A DNA stretch of 64,000 nt from the NCBI RefSeq assembly GCF_019312585.1, contig NZ_JAHWDP010000005.1, positions 152,540 to 216,539 on the forward strand, read 5' to 3'. Positions 35,469 to 44,642 of this stretch are shown piece after piece. The notes below the pieces were generated by a model. The model was given only the letters and a program-made list of their open reading frames with translations, was not told the origin of the DNA and made no database searches. Position numbers and translations under genes: made by a program. This stretch comes from Halomarinibacterium sedimenti (GTDB lineage: Bacteria > Bacteroidota > Bacteroidia > Flavobacteriales > Flavobacteriaceae). Every line of letters begins with the position of its first letter. Positions within the stretch are counted from its first letter, which is position 1.

Positions 35469-35794
35469 AACAAATACTTAGTAAAACACCAAAAAGACCT
35501 CTTTTTTAAATAATCGAGGTCTTTTTCATTTGTATAGGCCTCTCGTTCAAAAGAAATATTTTTATAGGCCTGATATCTGCTTTTAAATTGAATCCATCGC
35601 AATAAAAATTCAAATACGTACCAAACATAAAAAAACACAATAAGCATTTCTGCTTGCTGCCGCAAATGAATTTTTTCGTGGTTTATAAAGACGGCATCAC
35701 TTAAAAGACTTTTATTTTGTAAGATAATAAATGGCCAAAGAGCCATTCCCAAAAATTTCTTCCGAAGCAAAAAACGATTCACCCAAACTATCAT
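35465..35794 (-). CDS. Small membrane protein with HExxH motif
   Basis: The 109-residue protein has HEKIHLRQQ at residues 39-47, a zinc-peptidase-like HExxH. It is preceded by a hydrophobic stretch and followed by a transmembrane helix at about 49-66 (MLIVFFYVWYVFEFLLRW); FEREAY (about 82-87) could supply a third ligand. The layout is like the core of M56/BlaR1-type membrane peptidases but far shorter. Activity is unproven. It could be a stand-alone minimal member of a conserved family. Its end overlaps the convergent surface-protein stop by 4 bases. Confidence 0.6.
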   Translation of the reverse strand: MIVWVNRFLLRKKFLGMALWPFIILQNKSLLSDAVFINHEKIHLRQQAEMLIVFFYVWYVFEFLLRWIQFKSRYQAYKNISFEREAYTNEKDLDYLKKRSFWCFTKYLF

Positions 35795-35815
35795 CTATGC
35801 AAGGTAAGAATTTGG

Positions 35816-35823
35816 TATTTTTG
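35816..35823 (+). promoter_or_regulatory. -7 promoter box (TATTTTTG) of the DUF5522/hutU pair
   Basis: This exact TAnnTTTG match ends 4 bases before the DUF5522 ATG, again near-leaderless. Confidence 0.5.
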
Positions 35824-35827
35824 TAAC

Positions 35828-35998
35828 ATGCTTTTCCCAAAGAAAAAAATAGAATTGGAAGACGGAGATTATTACCTCACGCCCGAAGGCTATAAATGTT
35901 TTACAGAACAATATCATTTAAAAAGAGGCTATTGTTGCGAAAGCAATTGCCGTCATTGTCCCTACGGGTTTAATAAAAAATTAAAAAATGACATTTAA
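35828..35998 (+). CDS. DUF5522 small cysteine-rich protein
   Basis: The 56-residue protein contains YYLTPEGYKCFTEQYHLKRG, then YCCESNCRHCPYGF, a four-cysteine CC-x3-C-x2-C cluster. That matches the DUF5522 family as I recall it and could bind a metal or an iron-sulfur cluster. The function is unknown. It overlaps hutU by 11 bases, so the two are translated from one message. It would be missed by a typical length cut-off. Confidence 0.8.
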   Translation: MLFPKKKIELEDGDYYLTPEGYKCFTEQYHLKRGYCCESNCRHCPYGFNKKLKNDI

Positions 35999-37976
35999 AG
36001 AAGAAATACAACAAGGAATTCCTACTATACTACCCAATCCAAAGCCGTACGATACTAGCATTAACCACGCGCCTAAAAGGAAAGAGATTTTAAATGATGC
36101 TGAAAAAAAATTAGCGCTTCAAAATGCGCTTCGGTACTTTGACCCAAAACACCACACTACCCTCCTACCAGAATTTAAAGAAGAGTTAGACACCTACGGA
36201 AGAATTTACATGTATCGTTTTATACCAGAGCATAAAATTATTGCACGCCCAATTTCAGAATACCCTGGAAAATGTGAGCAAGCAAAAGCCATTATGTTAA
36301 TGATTCAAAATAATTTGGATCACGCCGTAGCCCAGCATCCACAAGAATTAATTACCTACGGTGGTAATGGAGCCGTGTTTCAGAATTGGGCACAATATCG
36401 ATTGGTTATGCAATACCTGGCTGAAATGACCGACGAACAAACATTGGTTATGTACAGTGGCCACCCATTAGGTTTATTCCCTTCACATAAGAATGCCCCA
36501 AGAGTGGTGGTAACCAACGGAATGATGATCCCTAACTATTCACAACCCGACGATTGGGAAAAATTCAACGCTTTGGGGGTAACACAATACGGGCAAATGA
36601 CCGCAGGAAGCTATATGTATATTGGTCCGCAAGGAATTGTTCACGGTACAACTATTACTGTGCTAAATGGTTTCAGAAAAATTAAAAAATCGCCCAAAGG
36701 TGGACTATTTGTTACTTCAGGATTAGGCGGAATGAGTGGCGCACAGCCCAAAGCTGGGAATATTGCTGGCTGTGTTACTGTATGTGCAGAAGTCAATAAA
36801 AAAGCTACGTACACGAGGCATAGTCAAGGATGGGTAGACGAAGTAATTTCAGATGTAAACAAATTAGCATCTCGAGTAAGAGAAGCACTTTCAAACAAAG
36901 AAGCGGTTTCTATTGCCTACGATGGAAATGTAGTAGATGTGTGGGAGCATTTTGATAAAGAAAATATTCTTATTGATCTAGGAAGTGACCAAACATCCCT
37001 ACATAATCCTTGGGCTGGCGGGTATTATCCTGTTGGCATGTCTTATGAAGATGCCAACGATATGATGGCAAATAACCCTGCTTTATTTAAAGAAAAAGTA
37101 CAGGAAAGCTTGCGTCGTCAGGCCAATGCTATTAATAAACACGCGGCAAAAGGGACTTATTTTTTTGATTACGGTAATGCATTTTTATTGGAAGCTTCTC
37201 GTGCAGGAGCAGATGTACTTTCGGAAGATAAAAATGCAAAGCGAGAATTTAAATACCCTAGCTACGTACAGGACATCATGGGACCTATGTGTTTCGATTA
37301 TGGTTTTGGACCTTTTCGTTGGGTTTGTGCTTCAGGAAACCCTGAAGATTTAGCAAAAACAGATGAAATTGCTACGAAAGTATTAGAACGTTTAATGGAA
37401 GAAGCTCCCTCCGAAATTCAACAACAAATGGAGGACAATATTCAATGGATTAAAGGGGCTCAAGAAAATAAATTAGTGGTAGGGTCACAAGCCCGAATTT
37501 TATATGCAGATAGTAACGGAAGGATAGAAATTGCTTCGGCTTTTAATGCAGCCATCGCCGAAGGAAAAATAGGACTGGTTGTTTTAGGTCGCGATCATCA
37601 CGATGTATCTGGGACCGATTCACCTTATCGAGAAACTTCTAATATTTATGATGGCAGTCGCTTTACTTCAGATATGGCAATACACAATGTTATTGGTGAT
37701 AGCTTTAGAGGGGCCACTTGGGTGAGCATTCATAATGGTGGTGGCGTAGGATGGGGAGAGGTTATTAATGGCGGATTCGGTATGGTTCTTGATGGTACTA
37801 AAGAAGCTCAATCTCGTTTAGAATCCATGCTTTTCTGGGATGTAAATAACGGAATTGCACGTCGAAGTTGGGCTAGAAATGAGGAAGCCATTTTTGCCAT
37901 TAAAAGAGCGATGCAACAAGAACCATCTTTAAAGGTTACGCTTCCTAATTTTGTTGATGAAAAATTGTTTCAATAA
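35988..37976 (+). CDS. hutU: Urocanate hydratase
   Basis: The 662-residue cytosolic NAD-dependent enzyme converts urocanate to 4-imidazolone-5-propionate, the second step of histidine degradation. Visible blocks include YGGNGAVFQNWAQYR, TAGSYMYIGPQGIVHGTT, SGLGGMSGAQPKA and GPMCFDYGFGPFRWVCASG with conserved cysteines. It is longer than the ~555-residue proteobacterial enzyme and fits the longer form I recall in Bacteroidota. No hutH, hutI or hutG is adjacent. A DUF4136 lipoprotein gene follows after 11 bases, probably co-transcribed by chance. Confidence 0.95.
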   Translation: MTFKEEIQQGIPTILPNPKPYDTSINHAPKRKEILNDAEKKLALQNALRYFDPKHHTTLLPEFKEELDTYGRIYMYRFIPEHKIIARPISEYPGKCEQAKAIMLMIQNNLDHAVAQHPQELITYGGNGAVFQNWAQYRLVMQYLAEMTDEQTLVMYSGHPLGLFPSHKNAPRVVVTNGMMIPNYSQPDDWEKFNALGVTQYGQMTAGSYMYIGPQGIVHGTTITVLNGFRKIKKSPKGGLFVTSGLGGMSGAQPKAGNIAGCVTVCAEVNKKATYTRHSQGWVDEVISDVNKLASRVREALSNKEAVSIAYDGNVVDVWEHFDKENILIDLGSDQTSLHNPWAGGYYPVGMSYEDANDMMANNPALFKEKVQESLRRQANAINKHAAKGTYFFDYGNAFLLEASRAGADVLSEDKNAKREFKYPSYVQDIMGPMCFDYGFGPFRWVCASGNPEDLAKTDEIATKVLERLMEEAPSEIQQQMEDNIQWIKGAQENKLVVGSQARILYADSNGRIEIASAFNAAIAEGKIGLVVLGRDHHDVSGTDSPYRETSNIYDGSRFTSDMAIHNVIGDSFRGATWVSIHNGGGVGWGEVINGGFGMVLDGTKEAQSRLESMLFWDVNNGIARRSWARNEEAIFAIKRAMQQEPSLKVTLPNFVDEKLFQ

Positions 37977-37987
37977 ACTTTTATGCT

Positions 37988-38527
37988 ATGAAAAAATTAA
38001 AGTTTTTACCCCTACTTGCACTTCTTATAGTAGCAACATCCTGCACCTCGGTTCGAGTTGCAACGGATTATGACCGAAATGCCAATTTTGGTAGTTACAC
38101 TTCCTTTGCTTTTTATAAGCCCGGCATCGACAAAGCAAAAATTAGTGATTTAGACAAAAAAAGAATCCTTCGTGCCATTGACGCAGAACTATCTGCTAAG
38201 GGAATTCAAAAATCTGAAAGTCCAACTATTCTTGTGAGCATTTTTACCAAAGAGCAAGAACGAGTGGATGTTTACAACAACAACTTTGGATGGGGATGGG
38301 GTTGGAACCCATGGTGGTATGGTGGCTATTGGGGCAATACTGTTTCAAGAACAACCGAAGGACAATTATACATAGACTTAATAGATGCAAAAACCAATGA
38401 GCTTGTATGGCAAGGGGTTGGAAGTGCAAGGCTTTATACTGGCTCTAATCTTGACAAAAAAGAAGAACGGATTCGGGAAATTGTTCGGGAAATTTTAGCT
38501 AAATATCCGCCAGGTCTGAAAAAATAA
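37988..38527 (+). CDS. DUF4136 lipoprotein
   Basis: The 179-residue product has a lipoprotein signal (LIVATSC lipobox) and a DUF4136 domain (about 22-175), with TDYDRNANFGSYTSFAF, a glycine/tryptophan-rich loop (WGWGWNPWWYGGYWGN) and the closing VREILAKYPP. The family is found in envelopes; the role is unknown. It follows hutU by 11 bases. A terminator lies directly downstream. Confidence 0.85.
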   Translation: MKKLKFLPLLALLIVATSCTSVRVATDYDRNANFGSYTSFAFYKPGIDKAKISDLDKKRILRAIDAELSAKGIQKSESPTILVSIFTKEQERVDVYNNNFGWGWGWNPWWYGGYWGNTVSRTTEGQLYIDLIDAKTNELVWQGVGSARLYTGSNLDKKEERIREIVREILAKYPPGLKK

Positions 38528-38528
38528 T

Positions 38529-38558
38529 TAAAAACCCTCAAAAAATTTGAGGGTTTTT
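38529..38558 (+). terminator. Terminator after the DUF4136 gene
   Basis: AAAAACCCTCAAA and TTTGAGGGTTTTT pair around a short A/T loop (38541-38547 region) with a T-run. Confidence 0.85.
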
Positions 38559-38720
38559 AATGAATTGATAGGAATTCCTTAAACAATTATTAAGATGTTA
38601 CATTTCTTTTAAAGATTGTTACAATAGTAATACTTACCCACTATTTTCATATATAATTTTATACCAAGATAATTTGCCTGTAAAAAATTCAGGTAAACAC
38701 CCCTTAAAAAACAGGGGTTT

Positions 38721-38757
38721 AAACTTACTGATTATCAGTAGTTTAAAATTATATTTG
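38721..38757 (+). promoter_or_regulatory. Palindrome and promoter of the three-repeat T9SS gene
   Basis: TACTGAT-T-ATCAGTA (38726-38740) is a perfect 15-base palindrome, extended by AAAC and GTTT flanks (38721-38744). Ten bases downstream TATATTTG (38750-38757) is an exact TAnnTTTG -7 box. The palindrome covers the -33 area and could be an operator. Confidence 0.5.
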
Positions 38758-38781
38758 TATTATTAATCAAAAATATATATT

Positions 38782-39873
38782 ATGAAATTAATTTTTACTT
38801 TTTTCTTGACTTTAAGTCTTTCAGTGTGTGTTGCACAAGATGCCATGTTTGTACACACAGCTACTGCAGGGACTATCACTGTAGATTTGAGCCTTATAGA
38901 CCATCCAGATTTAAATGGAAATCCCAATGCTAAATTATTAGTAAGCCATAATTGGAATCCCCCCGGTGGTGGTGGAATTTACAATAATCATACAACTGGA
39001 GTTTATTATAGTGCTGGAGACTCTAAATGGGGAGTCTATAATGAAAGCGGCACTAATATGGTAGAAGACAGCGCTTATAATGTTTATATTGCTCAAGGTC
39101 CCGAGGTGTTTTTACATATTGCGGATTTGGCAAATCAGGGTACATTCGCATCATATTCTGTTTTAAACCATCCAGACCTCAACAACAACCCAAATGCGAA
39201 TATCATTTTAACAACATATTACAACCCTAACAGTCAAAGAAATGACCATAATTATGGGGTTTGGTATGATGATATTGATGGCCGCTGGAATATTTACACA
39301 GAAGGTGGTGCGGATATCCCCTTAGATAGTGCATTTTTTGTTGGAATTGGTGGTGGTTTAGGTGTTTCAGCAAAGCATCAAGCAACCGCGGGAAATATTT
39401 CAGGAAATTATACTGTTATAGATCATCCCTTATTAAATGGAGATCCTAATGCTAGATTTACTTTTACCCATAATTGGGGGACATCTGGGAATACTTCCAA
39501 TGTAATTGTTGATAATACCATGGGTGTGTGGTATACTGGATCTAATTGGTCTATTTACACAGAAGATTTATCTGCAATGCCAGAAAATGCAGAATTTGAC
39601 CTATTTATTTTCGATCCTACTTTAGGCGTAACAGATACTATTTTAGAAAAACTAGAAGCCTATCCAAACCCTGTTGCTTCTCAACTTACCATTGAAGCTT
39701 CAGATATGATAAATCAAATTGAAATATTTAACATTTTAGGGCAACAAGTTTTAATCCTTGAAGGCACCTCTAATAAAATGAACATAGATGTATCTTCATT
39801 AATTGTGGGTACATATATGGCAAGAGTAACCTCAGGTAATTCTTCCAAAACAATAAAGTTAATTAAAGTTTAA
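38782..39873 (+). CDS. Three-repeat T9SS type A secreted protein
   Basis: The 363-residue protein has a signal peptide (ending VCVAQ). Three tandem repeats of about 90 residues follow (about 20-108, 110-195, 196-280), each with an HPDLNGNPNA-type block and a GVWY...WxIYTE block. A T9SS type A sorting domain closes it (about 285-363, LEAYPNPVASQLTIEAS, ending TIKLIKV). It is a secreted or surface-anchored beta protein. I believe these repeats have been classed as a DUF (possibly DUF7452), but I am not sure. The gene stands alone between two terminators under a promoter with a palindrome. Confidence 0.85.
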   Translation: MKLIFTFFLTLSLSVCVAQDAMFVHTATAGTITVDLSLIDHPDLNGNPNAKLLVSHNWNPPGGGGIYNNHTTGVYYSAGDSKWGVYNESGTNMVEDSAYNVYIAQGPEVFLHIADLANQGTFASYSVLNHPDLNNNPNANIILTTYYNPNSQRNDHNYGVWYDDIDGRWNIYTEGGADIPLDSAFFVGIGGGLGVSAKHQATAGNISGNYTVIDHPLLNGDPNARFTFTHNWGTSGNTSNVIVDNTMGVWYTGSNWSIYTEDLSAMPENAEFDLFIFDPTLGVTDTILEKLEAYPNPVASQLTIEASDMINQIEIFNILGQQVLILEGTSNKMNIDVSSLIVGTYMARVTSGNSSKTIKLIKV

Positions 39874-39895
39874 TAAGTGATTACTTTACTGTAAT

Positions 39896-39923
39896 TAAAA
39901 AGGCGCTTAAAAGCGCCTTTTTT
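39896..39923. terminator. Bidirectional terminator ending the paa operon
   Basis: AGGCGCTT and AAGCGCCT pair around a two-base loop with flanking A and T runs. It separates the T9SS gene from the last gene of the minus-strand paa operon and touches the latter's stop codon. Confidence 0.85.
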
Positions 39924-42006
39924 AGTATTCAATAATTTTCAAAATCTTAGCTTTCACTTTCTCCACTGAAGGAATCATGGTTTGTTCCAAAACCATATTT
40001 AAAGGAATGGCAGGCATATTTTCACTACCAATAATCATTACAGGACCATCCAACTGCTGAAAACATTCTTCCTGAATTCTACCTTGAAGTGCTCTGGAAA
40101 AACTATTCTCGGAAGGTTCTTCGGTGACGATTAAACATTTTCCACATTTCTTTACACTTTTGAAAATGGTCTCGTAGTCCAGAGGATGCAATGTACGTAG
40201 GTCTACAATTTCTATTCTATCTTGCATTCCTAACTCTTCCGAAGCATTCATCGCCCAATGAACACCCATACCATACGTAATAATAGAAAGTGTCTCTTCT
40301 TCCTCCTGTTTCCAAATTTCTTGTAGCACCCACGCTTTACCAAAAGGTAACACATAATCTTCACTGGGTTCTAGCGATGTTGCTCCTTTAGTCCCGGGAA
40401 CTTTACTCCAATACAATCCTTTATGCTCAAATATCACAACGGGATTAGGGTCGTAGTAGGCTGCTTTAAGTAAGCCTTTTAAATCGGCTCCGTTACTTGG
40501 ATATGCAATTTTTAATCCTCGAATGTTGGTCACCACACTTTCCACAGAAGATGAATGATAAGGCCCACCACTACCATACGCACCAATGGGCACTCGCAAA
40601 ATCATAGACACAGGCCATTTGCCATTAGATAAGTAGCAACTTCTTGAAACTTCTGTAAAAAGTTGGTTGAGTCCTGGCCAAATGTAATCGGCAAACTGAA
40701 CCTCAACAATAGGTCTTAACCCCACAGCACTCATACCCACGGTTGAGCCCACAATAAAAGCTTCTTGAATAGGTGTATTAAACACTCGATTATCTCCAAA
40801 CTTTTGCGCCAATGTTGCGGCTTCCCGAAACACCCCTCCTAGTCTTCCACCCACATCCTGACCGTACAGTAAACATTCTTTGTGCTTTGCCATGAGCTCT
40901 TCAATAGCAAACAACGCACAATCAACCATCACTACCCTATCGGCCTCTTTAGGAGATCGCTCCCCTACCTCATCAGTGATGGGCGTAGGTGCAAAATCGT
41001 GGGTAAATAAGTCTTCGGGTTTTGGGTCCTCGGCTTGTAACGCCTTCTCAAAATCAGCTCGTACTTTGGCGATACATTCATTTTCTATTTCCTGAATTTC
41101 CTTCTTTGAAAATCCGTATTCTTCCAAAAGTTTCTGCATTTTGGGATAAGGATCTCGCGAACGCGCTTCTTCCAAATCATCACGATACCATTCCATTCGC
41201 ACACCAGAAGTATGGTGATTTAACAAAGGAACTTTGGCATGTATCAAAAACGGTCTTCGTTCTTTCCGAATGGTTTCAATAACCTTCTGAATGGTTTGAT
41301 AACTTTCCTCAAAATCAGTACCGTCAATAGAAACGGCATCTAAACCGTGAAAGCCTTGCGCATATTCGTAAGCATTTTGCGCTCGGGTTTCTTCGGCATT
41401 TGCCGAAATATCCCAACCATTATCTTGTACTAAATATAAAACTGGCAATTGTTTTAAAGCTGCCATTTGAAAGGCTTCGGCTATTTCTCCTTCGGTAACA
41501 GAAGCATCACCTAAAGAACAAACCACTACGGGTTTTTCGTCTAAATCGCATAGTCCTTCGGCTTCTTTATACCAAAAACCGAGACCAACACCTGTGGCTG
41601 GAATGGCTTGCATTCCTGTTGCTGAACTTTGATGCGGGATTTTCGGTTTATCTTCATCCTTTAAACTAGGGTGCGAATAGTAGGTTCTTCCGCCAGAAAA
41701 CGGATCATCTCGCTTTGCTAACACCTGCAACATTAAGTCGTAGGGTTGCATCCCAATAGCCAATAACATTGAATCATCACGATAATAGGGAAAGGCATAA
41801 TCTTGAGGCTTTAACTGCATTCCCAAAGCAGTCTGAATGACCTCATGACCTCTTGAAGTAGCGTGAACATATTTGGAAACGACTTTAAAATTTTCTTCAT
41901 ATAAAAAAGTCATGGCCTTTGCCGTGCAAAGGTTTGCAAAGCCTTTTACTAAAATGTCTTTATCAGTTTTTGACGTTTTCAATGTGCTTTTTTCTTCCAT
42001 TATCAT
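39922..42006 (-). CDS. Fused E1 alpha/beta of a branched-chain-type 2-oxoacid dehydrogenase
   Basis: The 694-residue protein joins E1 alpha (about 15-340) and E1 beta (about 355-694). The alpha part has the thiamine-diphosphate motif GDASVTEGEIAEAFQ continuing to QDN (near residues 165-200). The beta part has YGQDVGGRLGGVFREA, VGMSAVGLRPIVEVQFADYI, HSSSVES and VDLRTLHPLDYE. It decarboxylates a 2-oxoacid and passes the acyl group to the E2 encoded just upstream (4-base overlap). Being inside a paa operon, phenylpyruvate is a plausible substrate (inference); branched-chain oxoacids are the family default. No E3 gene is present here. Confidence 0.9.
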   Translation of the reverse strand: MIMEEKSTLKTSKTDKDILVKGFANLCTAKAMTFLYEENFKVVSKYVHATSRGHEVIQTALGMQLKPQDYAFPYYRDDSMLLAIGMQPYDLMLQVLAKRDDPFSGGRTYYSHPSLKDEDKPKIPHQSSATGMQAIPATGVGLGFWYKEAEGLCDLDEKPVVVCSLGDASVTEGEIAEAFQMAALKQLPVLYLVQDNGWDISANAEETRAQNAYEYAQGFHGLDAVSIDGTDFEESYQTIQKVIETIRKERRPFLIHAKVPLLNHHTSGVRMEWYRDDLEEARSRDPYPKMQKLLEEYGFSKKEIQEIENECIAKVRADFEKALQAEDPKPEDLFTHDFAPTPITDEVGERSPKEADRVVMVDCALFAIEELMAKHKECLLYGQDVGGRLGGVFREAATLAQKFGDNRVFNTPIQEAFIVGSTVGMSAVGLRPIVEVQFADYIWPGLNQLFTEVSRSCYLSNGKWPVSMILRVPIGAYGSGGPYHSSSVESVVTNIRGLKIAYPSNGADLKGLLKAAYYDPNPVVIFEHKGLYWSKVPGTKGATSLEPSEDYVLPFGKAWVLQEIWKQEEEETLSIITYGMGVHWAMNASEELGMQDRIEIVDLRTLHPLDYETIFKSVKKCGKCLIVTEEPSENSFSRALQGRIQEECFQQLDGPVMIIGSENMPAIPLNMVLEQTMIPSVEKVKAKILKIIEY

Positions 42007-43292
42007 ATTTTCCGCTTAGCATCAAACTGTTCCATATAATCTGCGATTCTGCGTAAGAATGATCCAGCTAAATATCCATCCACAATTCTGTGATCGAATG
42101 AAAGCGAGAGATACATCATACTTCGTATTTCAATAGTATCGCCCTCCTCTTTTTCCATTACCTCGGCTCGTTTTTTAATGATTCCCGTGGCCAAAATTGC
42201 GGCTTCAGGCTGATTGATAATGGGTGTACCCATTAGACTTCCGAAGGTTCCCACATTACTAATGGTAAAGGTACTTCCCTTAGTTTCATCTGCCGTTAAC
42301 TTTCCATCCCGTCCTTTTTGGACCAATTCATTGGTGGCCGAAGCCAATTCTTGAAGGGGTTTTTTATTGGCATTTCGCACAACCGGAACTATTAAATTTC
42401 CCGATGGTAGAGCTGTTGCCATCCCTATATGAATATCCTCTTTTACAATGATGTTTTTTCCTTCCATCGAGGAATTAATCATGGGGTAATCTTCAATGGC
42501 TTTAGCGACACATTCTATGAACAAAGGCGTGAACGTGAGCTTTTCGTTATATTTTTTCTGAAAATCTGCTTTCACACTGTTACGCCATTTTACCATTTCG
42601 GTTAAATCGGCCTCAACATAAGCCGTCACATGCGGTGACGTATGCTTACTGAACACCATATGATCTGCAATCATTTGACGCATACGATCCATTTCCACCA
42701 CTTTTCCAGTGCCTTTATCAAATTTTAAATCGGGGATTTTAAATCCATTATTTCCAGATACAGGCTGTGCAAATTTAAAAGGTCTGCCTTCCGCAATGTA
42801 ATTCATCACGTCACTTTTTCTGAGTCTGCCATCATTTCCCGAAGCAGGAATACGGGCTAATTCTTCATAACTAATGTGATGTTCTTTGGCAATACTCTCC
42901 ACCAATGGCGAAATGAATACATTTTCATTTACTTTAAATGCTTTTGTAATTGGCTTGGATTCAGAACGTTTTAAGCTTGTAGAGGCTTGTTTAATTGTTT
43001 TAGTAGATTTCTTTGTTTCTTTTGAAGCTTTGGTGCTTTTTGGAATTGCTCCGTCACTATCAATAATGGCGATAGGAGCACCAATTTCCACCACTTCATT
43101 TTGTTTATATAAGAGTTCGACAATGGTTCCAGAAATAGTAGAAGGCACCTCACTATCAACTTTATCGGTTGCAACTTCTAGAAGAATTTCATCAACTTCA
43201 ATAGTGTCACCTACGCTTTTAAACCATTTTATAATGGCAGCTTCGGTGATACTTTCGCCCAATCGCGGCATGGTAAATTCTACGTGTGGCAT
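42003..43292 (-). CDS. Dihydrolipoamide acyltransferase (E2)
   Basis: The 429-residue E2 has a lipoyl domain (about 1-77, EVATDKVDSEVP with lipoyl Lys44), a charged linker, a peripheral subunit-binding domain (about 125-168, ISYEELARIPASGNDGRLRK) and a catalytic core (about 200-429, active-site DHRIVDG with His401). It takes the acyl group from E1 and transfers it to CoA. It overlaps paaY by 1 base and the E1 gene by 4 bases. It needs lipoylation, consistent with lipB in this window. Confidence 0.93.
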   Translation of the reverse strand: MPHVEFTMPRLGESITEAAIIKWFKSVGDTIEVDEILLEVATDKVDSEVPSTISGTIVELLYKQNEVVEIGAPIAIIDSDGAIPKSTKASKETKKSTKTIKQASTSLKRSESKPITKAFKVNENVFISPLVESIAKEHHISYEELARIPASGNDGRLRKSDVMNYIAEGRPFKFAQPVSGNNGFKIPDLKFDKGTGKVVEMDRMRQMIADHMVFSKHTSPHVTAYVEADLTEMVKWRNSVKADFQKKYNEKLTFTPLFIECVAKAIEDYPMINSSMEGKNIIVKEDIHIGMATALPSGNLIVPVVRNANKKPLQELASATNELVQKGRDGKLTADETKGSTFTISNVGTFGSLMGTPIINQPEAAILATGIIKKRAEVMEKEEGDTIEIRSMMYLSLSFDHRIVDGYLAGSFLRRIADYMEQFDAKRKI

Positions 43293-43888
43293 TAGCTTCT
43301 TTTAATCTCTTGTAATGTTTTATAAAAATCTTCTTGTTTTGGTCTATACTTCGGAATTTCGCGTAAAGGCTCAACTTCCTTTAAGGTTTCGAAACAATCT
43401 TTTGGTAACTGCTGATACAACTTTGTTCCGGCGGTTTTCCAAGCTATCATATCATCTGAAACTTCTTTAATTGCTTTTGCAGGATTGCCTACGATAAGCT
43501 TTCTCGCATCAAAAATAGTTTCTGCTTTTACAAAGCTCATGGCACCCACAATACATTCATCCCCTATAACTGCATCATCCATGATAACACTATTCATTCC
43601 TATCAAACAATTTCGCCCTAGATTAGCTCCATGAATCACTGCTCCGTGACCCACGTGAGCACTTTCTTTTAATACAATACTTTTGCCAGGAAACATATGT
43701 ATGGTACAATTTTCCTGAACATTGACCCCGTCTTCCAGAATTATTTCGCCCCAATCACCTCGTATCGCAGCACCAGGACCAATGTAACAGTTTTTACCAA
43801 TAATTACATTACCAGTAACTGCCGCCAAAGGGTGTACAAAGCTCGATTCGTGCACAACAGGAATATGTCCTTTGAAGGAGTAAATCAT
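43292..43888 (-). CDS. paaY: PaaY-type hexapeptide-repeat (gamma carbonic anhydrase-like) protein
   Basis: The 198-residue left-handed beta-helix protein has repeats such as VIIGKNCYIGPGAAIRGDWG and NVQENCTIHMFPGKS. His at the TIHMF and VGHGAVIHG positions fits the gamma carbonic anhydrase/PaaY metal site. In other bacteria PaaY is a thioesterase that rescues the pathway by hydrolysing dead-end CoA esters. Genes overlap by 1 base on both sides, showing tight coupling within the paa operon. Confidence 0.85.
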   Translation of the reverse strand: MIYSFKGHIPVVHESSFVHPLAAVTGNVIIGKNCYIGPGAAIRGDWGEIILEDGVNVQENCTIHMFPGKSIVLKESAHVGHGAVIHGANLGRNCLIGMNSVIMDDAVIGDECIVGAMSFVKAETIFDARKLIVGNPAKAIKEVSDDMIAWKTAGTKLYQQLPKDCFETLKEVEPLREIPKYRPKQEDFYKTLQEIKRS

Positions 43889-44640
43889 TATTTAAAGCGT
43901 TTCAACGTTTCTTTGGTAAATTCTGAAAGCACTAATCTTCCAGAAATGGCAGCCCTTTCCGCCAATAAGGTATCCCAGTCTTCGGTACCTGCCCAAAAAG
44001 TCCTTTTCATTTCGGCCATCGCTTCAGGATTATAGTTACACAGATTTTCAGCAAATTTTTGAACCGCTTCATCTAAATCTTGCGTAGTATCAAATACTTG
44101 ATTATATAGTCCTTTTTGCAAAGCCCAATCCGCCGAATAAAACGTATTGGCATCAATGGCGATTTGAGACATTCCGCTTAATCCTAACTTGCGCTGTACA
44201 GCAGGTCCAACCACAAAAGGACCTATTCCAACATTTAGTTCACTTAACTTAATGGAAGCATATTTAGTTGCCATACAAAAATCGGTGGCAGAAGCTAATC
44301 CCACGCCGCCTCCAACGGTTTTTCCTTGAATGCGTCCAATAATAAATTTGGGACACTTGCGCATCGCATTAATGACATTGGCAAATCCGCTAAAAAACAC
44401 TTTCCCAGTGGCCGCATCATTGATGCTAATGAGCTCCTGAAAACTGGCCCCAGCACAAAAAGTTCGGTCGCCTCCACTTTTTAAAATCACCACTTTTACC
44501 TCATCATTTTCTCCTGCATGATTAATAGCTTCCACCAAAGAAGCAAGCAAATCTCCTGGTAAACTGTTGTGCTCTGGGTGATAAAATTCTATAGTTGAAA
44601 TCCCATCGTGGGTATGTTGTTTTACGTAAGGCGTTGGCAT
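43888..44640 (-). CDS. Enoyl-CoA hydratase/isomerase family protein
   Basis: The 250-residue crotonase-fold protein has the oxyanion-hole blocks TFCAGASFQEL (about 61-71) and VGGGVGLASATDF. The first catalytic Glu position seems kept (KLSELNVGIG), but the second canonical Glu region reads GLSGMSQIAIDA, with Gln or other residues in its place by my eye alignment. It may serve the PaaF role (2,3-dehydroadipyl-CoA hydratase) because no other PaaF candidate is in the operon, or act as a non-hydratase crotonase. It overlaps paaY by 1 base and follows paaZ by 2 bases. Confidence 0.75.
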   Translation of the reverse strand: MPTPYVKQHTHDGISTIEFYHPEHNSLPGDLLASLVEAINHAGENDEVKVVILKSGGDRTFCAGASFQELISINDAATGKVFFSGFANVINAMRKCPKFIIGRIQGKTVGGGVGLASATDFCMATKYASIKLSELNVGIGPFVVGPAVQRKLGLSGMSQIAIDANTFYSADWALQKGLYNQVFDTTQDLDEAVQKFAENLCNYNPEAMAEMKRTFWAGTEDWDTLLAERAAISGRLVLSEFTKETLKRFK

Positions 44641-44642
44641 TT

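Noticed and set aside
38690..38720. Possible riboswitch from CCTG/CAGG and CCCC/GGGG short hairpins before the T9SS gene
   Set aside because: Stems are only 4 bp and match no riboswitch class that I know; they lie upstream of the predicted promoter.
42886..43305. 139-codon open frame on the plus strand
   Set aside because: It is antisense to the E2 lipoyl and linker region, whose strong codon bias explains the open antisense frame.
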